A stretch of DNA of 40,853 nt from a virus: IMG/VR virus record IMGVR_UViG_3300033153_008173, positions 1 to 40,853 of that record. One strand, 5' to 3'. The translations under genes were made by a program, and so were the position numbers. Each line of letters opens with the position of its first letter. Within the stretch, counting starts at the first letter, position 1. The notes beneath the pieces were generated by a model. The model saw only the letters and a list, made by a program, of their open reading frames with translations. It had not been told where the DNA came from and ran no database searches. Of the stretch, positions 38,093 to 40,853 are shown piece by piece.

Positions 38093-39849
38093 TTTTTACC
38101 CTTTAAATATTCAAAAATATCATAATTTGATTGCTTTATAATATCACTACTCCCAAAAAAAGGCTTAACTTTGTTCGATACCCTTATGCTTTTTCCACGC
38201 CGAATACTAATGCCCTTAATATCCCTTATAGTCTCCGTTTTTTCGACAGGATAATATTCAATAAGGTATGTCATAAGCGTTTTTAATTCAGGCAAGGTCA
38301 TAAGCTTCCTGGCCTTTCCAAATTTTAGCTTAAGCTCATGATTTATACGCTCTTGCCGATATCTATTTTTAAAACAATATTGGTTGACATGGTTATGGAC
38401 CGTTTTTCTTGTGAATAACTCCTGTTCTTTTATTGTCATCACAGGGATATTTATTTCAGTTTCTTGGTTTACGCTACCATTATTCTCAAGGCCCATGAGA
38501 AAACTATCTTTCCCGGTTATTTTTGATGATATCGGAATTATCTCACCTTTTTTTATTGCATCAGGGTCCAGTTCTTTATCTTGTTCTATATCAATTTCTT
38601 TTTCTTCTTTAATTTTAGAGAAAAATTCAATTGCAGAAACCTGTTGTTTCCTGATCATATCAACGACTTTTTTAAATTGCCTATCCATCGGTGCAAATAC
38701 ATAACATCTTTGAGATTCATATGGGCCAGCAGCCCTATTTTTATCAATCCTTACTCCCCTGGCAAGCATCTGCTCTATCCATTCCCTTGATCTGATATTA
38801 GTAAGAACGCAAATATGGGTTATACCAGGAACATCGAGCCCCTCATATGCCATGGCAATAGTCACAAGGCAACAACACTTACCTGACTTGAACCGTTTGA
38901 TTGACTTAATAGCTTTTTTTGATTCGTGCGATATTGCTATTTCTGCTTTTATACCTACGCCACGATTAAGCATAAAGACTGCATTTCCAGCCTGTTTTCT
39001 GCCAGCCGTTACAATCAAAAGTTTTGCATTGCTATTCTTCTTTTTAAGGCTTTGCCATGATACCACACACGATCTAAGTAAACCGGTCGCAAACTCAGAG
39101 TTAATGGCAGTAAACAAAGCCTCTGACTTTTGTTGTGGAGTATATGCCTGTTTGAATGATTTAACGCTGGCATGCTCCCCATTTCTTTTCGCCCATTCAA
39201 ATTCACCATCCGACAAATGGAACTCAATAGGAAGAATAGCTTTTTCTTTTAATGCGTCAATCCGTGAATAAACAATTAAAGCTTCTTCGCCACAATTTTT
39301 AAAATATGGCATCTTGTTTTTGTAATTAATATAAGCAATTTCTTTCTTATCACCACGACCAAGGGTGCCGGTCATCTTTATTAGGAAATGACCGGCCATG
39401 ACTATTCTATTAATTGCTTCATGCCATACACCATCCTTTTCAAGATGATGAAATTCATCCAAAATGATTATATATCTTTTTGATTTAACCTCATTGAGAA
39501 CAGTGTTTTTGGTATCTACACCAATCGCCTGATATGTCGTTACAAAGCCATTTGTTCCACGGCACGGATTATACTCGTTTGTTGATTCACGGATTTGGAA
39601 ACTATGATTAAAAAGATCCATAAAAAAGGGATCTATAAAACCGTGCTCCCCCTGGTTTTGCAATGCAGACCGTGGCACAATCCATAAAACGGCATCAGCC
39701 AAACCAGCTTTGATTAATTCACACGCCTGGATGGGGATGGTGCTTTTCCCCGCGCCAGGTGTGCCAAGTATATCAATGATTTTTACGCCGGACCCTGATA
39801 TAATACCGGAAATAACATACTTGAAATCTGCTTGCATTTTTCTTAGCAT
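38086..39849 (-). CDS. Superfamily 2 DNA/RNA helicase
   Basis: A 587-aa helicase. Walker A is GTPGAGKST (29-37), DExH box is DEFHH (131-135), motif III is MTGT (about 157), and motif VI is IEQMLARGVRID (near 360). It resembles phage SF2 helicases of the ResIII/UvsW type used in replication or recombination. The last 190 residues are charged, with no recognised domain. The start overlaps the SbcC stop (TAATG), so the pair is co-translated. Confidence 0.83.
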   Translation of the reverse strand: MLRKMQADFKYVISGIISGSGVKIIDILGTPGAGKSTIPIQACELIKAGLADAVLWIVPRSALQNQGEHGFIDPFFMDLFNHSFQIRESTNEYNPCRGTNGFVTTYQAIGVDTKNTVLNEVKSKRYIIILDEFHHLEKDGVWHEAINRIVMAGHFLIKMTGTLGRGDKKEIAYINYKNKMPYFKNCGEEALIVYSRIDALKEKAILPIEFHLSDGEFEWAKRNGEHASVKSFKQAYTPQQKSEALFTAINSEFATGLLRSCVVSWQSLKKKNSNAKLLIVTAGRKQAGNAVFMLNRGVGIKAEIAISHESKKAIKSIKRFKSGKCCCLVTIAMAYEGLDVPGITHICVLTNIRSREWIEQMLARGVRIDKNRAAGPYESQRCYVFAPMDRQFKKVVDMIRKQQVSAIEFFSKIKEEKEIDIEQDKELDPDAIKKGEIIPISSKITGKDSFLMGLENNGSVNQETEINIPVMTIKEQELFTRKTVHNHVNQYCFKNRYRQERINHELKLKFGKARKLMTLPELKTLMTYLIEYYPVEKTETIRDIKGISIRRGKSIRVSNKVKPFFGSSDIIKQSNYDIFEYLKGKKC

Positions 39850-40853
39850 TACAATGCCCCAAAATCAATAACATGATCAGCCATGGCAACCACATCGGGA
39901 TTATGGGAAATAAAAAAGCATGTTTCGAAATCCCCGGTTGACATCATAGACCTATATAATTTTATAAACTCAAGAGCCTTTTCACCGTCAAGGGCACCAT
40001 CTTCTTCATCGGCATATAATGTCATGAAATTGCGACCAGACTTATGTTTTGATACAAGGGTCATGCCAAGACTCAGCGCTTTAGATATCCATACTTTTTG
40101 ACCGCCTGACAGATTAGAAAAATCATCTTCTGATCCGTCCTCACGAATAACTTTAATCCAAAAAACTTCCCGGCCCGATTCAGGATCTTGAGTGATTATT
40201 TTTATTTGTGACTCAAGACCGAACGCTTTTTCGAGCAAAGTGTTTGCCTCTGCTGTGATTAATGGGGCGGCTCCATCTATCTCAAGTGCTTGTAAGCCGG
40301 TCTTTGAACATGCCAACCGCAAATATTCCCATTCAGATAATTCTTTTTTAATGGTTTTTTCATCAGATTGCTTTGATTCAAGATCCTTTGAGATTGTTTC
40401 TTTCCTGATCCTGTTGTTTTTCAAGACGGCTTTGTCTTGTTTCAATTTATTGAGTTTTTCTGAAAACTTAAGTTTTTCAGCAACTGAAAATGTTTTTGAT
40501 ATCTCAGTGTCAGTTATTTTTGCAAGAATTTTTAAATCAATACCTTTTAAAATTTTTGATATTGCCTTTTCTTTTAAAAGAATATTTTTCGCAGACACGG
40601 AAATATTTTCTGTATGATCTTTTTTCCTGATATCATAATCAGATTCAAGCTGCTTTGTCTGTTTTCCAATGGAAAGTTTTTTCTCTTCCGCAACTTCAAT
40701 CTGTGATTTTCTAGAAGACAGGTCCTTAAGATCAGCGATCAATACCCTATTCTCTGTCAGTTTTGATTTATAAAAGCCCTTAAAATCATCCACAATAAGA
40801 TAATCAGATAACAATTGTGTCTTTGTTTTGCCAAACACATTGAGTTTTGAGTT
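39849..40853 (-). CDS. sbcC: SbcC/Rad50-like ATPase, C-terminal part (joined to 1-1614)
   Basis: The C-terminal 297 codons lie at 39849-40739; bases 40740-40853 repeat the window start. It carries the ABC signature LSGGQ (about residue 750 of the joined protein), Walker B with a Glu-Glu-Asp (LYADEEDGALD), and the D-loop/H-loop region FISHNPDVVAMAD. An internal ATG at 40838 is not a real start. The long Lys/Glu helical segment before it is the returning arm of the coiled coil. Confidence 0.92.
   Translation of the reverse strand, partial: NSKLNVFGKTKTQLLSDYLIVDDFKGFYKSKLTENRVLIADLKDLSSRKSQIEVAEEKKLSIGKQTKQLESDYDIRKKDHTENISVSAKNILLKEKAISKILKGIDLKILAKITDTEISKTFSVAEKLKFSEKLNKLKQDKAVLKNNRIRKETISKDLESKQSDEKTIKKELSEWEYLRLACSKTGLQALEIDGAAPLITAEANTLLEKAFGLESQIKIITQDPESGREVFWIKVIREDGSEDDFSNLSGGQKVWISKALSLGMTLVSKHKSGRNFMTLYADEEDGALDGEKALEFIKLYRSMMSTGDFETCFFISHNPDVVAMADHVIDFGAL
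40740..40853. repeat. Terminal overlap of a circular genome, right copy
   Basis: Identical over 114 bases to positions 1-114. Joining at this point gives a circle of 40,739 bp. Confidence 0.93.

Noticed and set aside
1-40853. tRNA genes, CRISPR arrays, integrase, transposase
   Set aside because: I looked for cloverleaf-like sequences, regular repeat-spacer arrays and recombinase motifs and saw none; this is not a computed search.

Overview
The window is one complete circular phage genome cut open inside a gene. Bases 1-114 are repeated exactly at 40740-40853, so the unique circle is about 40,739 bp. An SbcC/Rad50-like gene reads through the joint without losing frame. The genome is AT-rich and tightly packed: most neighbouring genes overlap as ATGA or TAATG, and Shine-Dalgarno sites are strong (AAGGAG type). 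It encodes a contractile-tailed virus (myovirus morphology) whose head and tail families (DUF1073 portal, Mu-F-like head protein, DUF2213 protease, DUF2184 capsid, DUF4054, DUF3383 sheath, DUF3277 tube, J/gp25/spike/hub baseplate) usually occur together. The host is Gram-negative-like by its sigma70 promoters and SD sites. I cannot name it from sequence alone; a selenoprotein-using, AT-rich bacterium such as a marine Desulfobacterota would fit, but that is inference. I see no integrase, transposase, tRNA or CRISPR, so there is no positive sign of lysogeny.

Layout. (1) About 4.4 kb down to 1, across the joint to about 38.1 kb, minus strand: DNA metabolism, with a recombinase-like protein, SbcD/Mre11, SbcC/Rad50 and an SF2 helicase. 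Two promoters here carry the same palindrome, TTAATCA-N5-TGATTAA, over the -10 box. (2) 38.1-36.0 kb, minus: small zinc-ribbon and hypothetical proteins and a class 3 lipase-like protein, ending at a bidirectional terminator at 35.96-36.00 kb. (3) 35.9-32.0 kb, minus: zinc ribbon, replication initiator with an internal iteron cluster, a two-TM holin-like peptide, RusA resolvase, and the two terminase subunits. (4) 30.1-32.0 kb, plus: small early-type genes from a strong sigma70 promoter with an embedded operator, including a PLD-like protein and an XRE-type HTH protein. (5) 30.0-6.4 kb, minus: the late operon, running from portal through head, neck, sheath, tube, chaperones, tape measure and baseplate to tail fibre. 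(6) 4.5-6.4 kb, plus: PP-loop ATPase (PAPS-reductase-like), an M15-type endolysin candidate and an HTH protein, ending at a perfect 18-bp inverted repeat.

The most unusual point is the Mu-F-like head protein at 26.4-27.2 kb. Where this family has its C-terminal Cys-Arg-Cys motif, the frame reads UGA-CGU-UGA. It then continues in frame with a family-like tail to a UAA that sits just before the next ribosome-binding site. This suggests UGA recoding (selenocysteine, or cysteine/suppression) in a phage structural protein. Other points of interest are a terminase large subunit whose Walker A motif lies upstream of its first ATG (probable AUU start), a slippery heptamer linking the tail chaperones, a capsid-region LamG protein with about ten 22-residue repeats, and an iteron array inside the replication gene.
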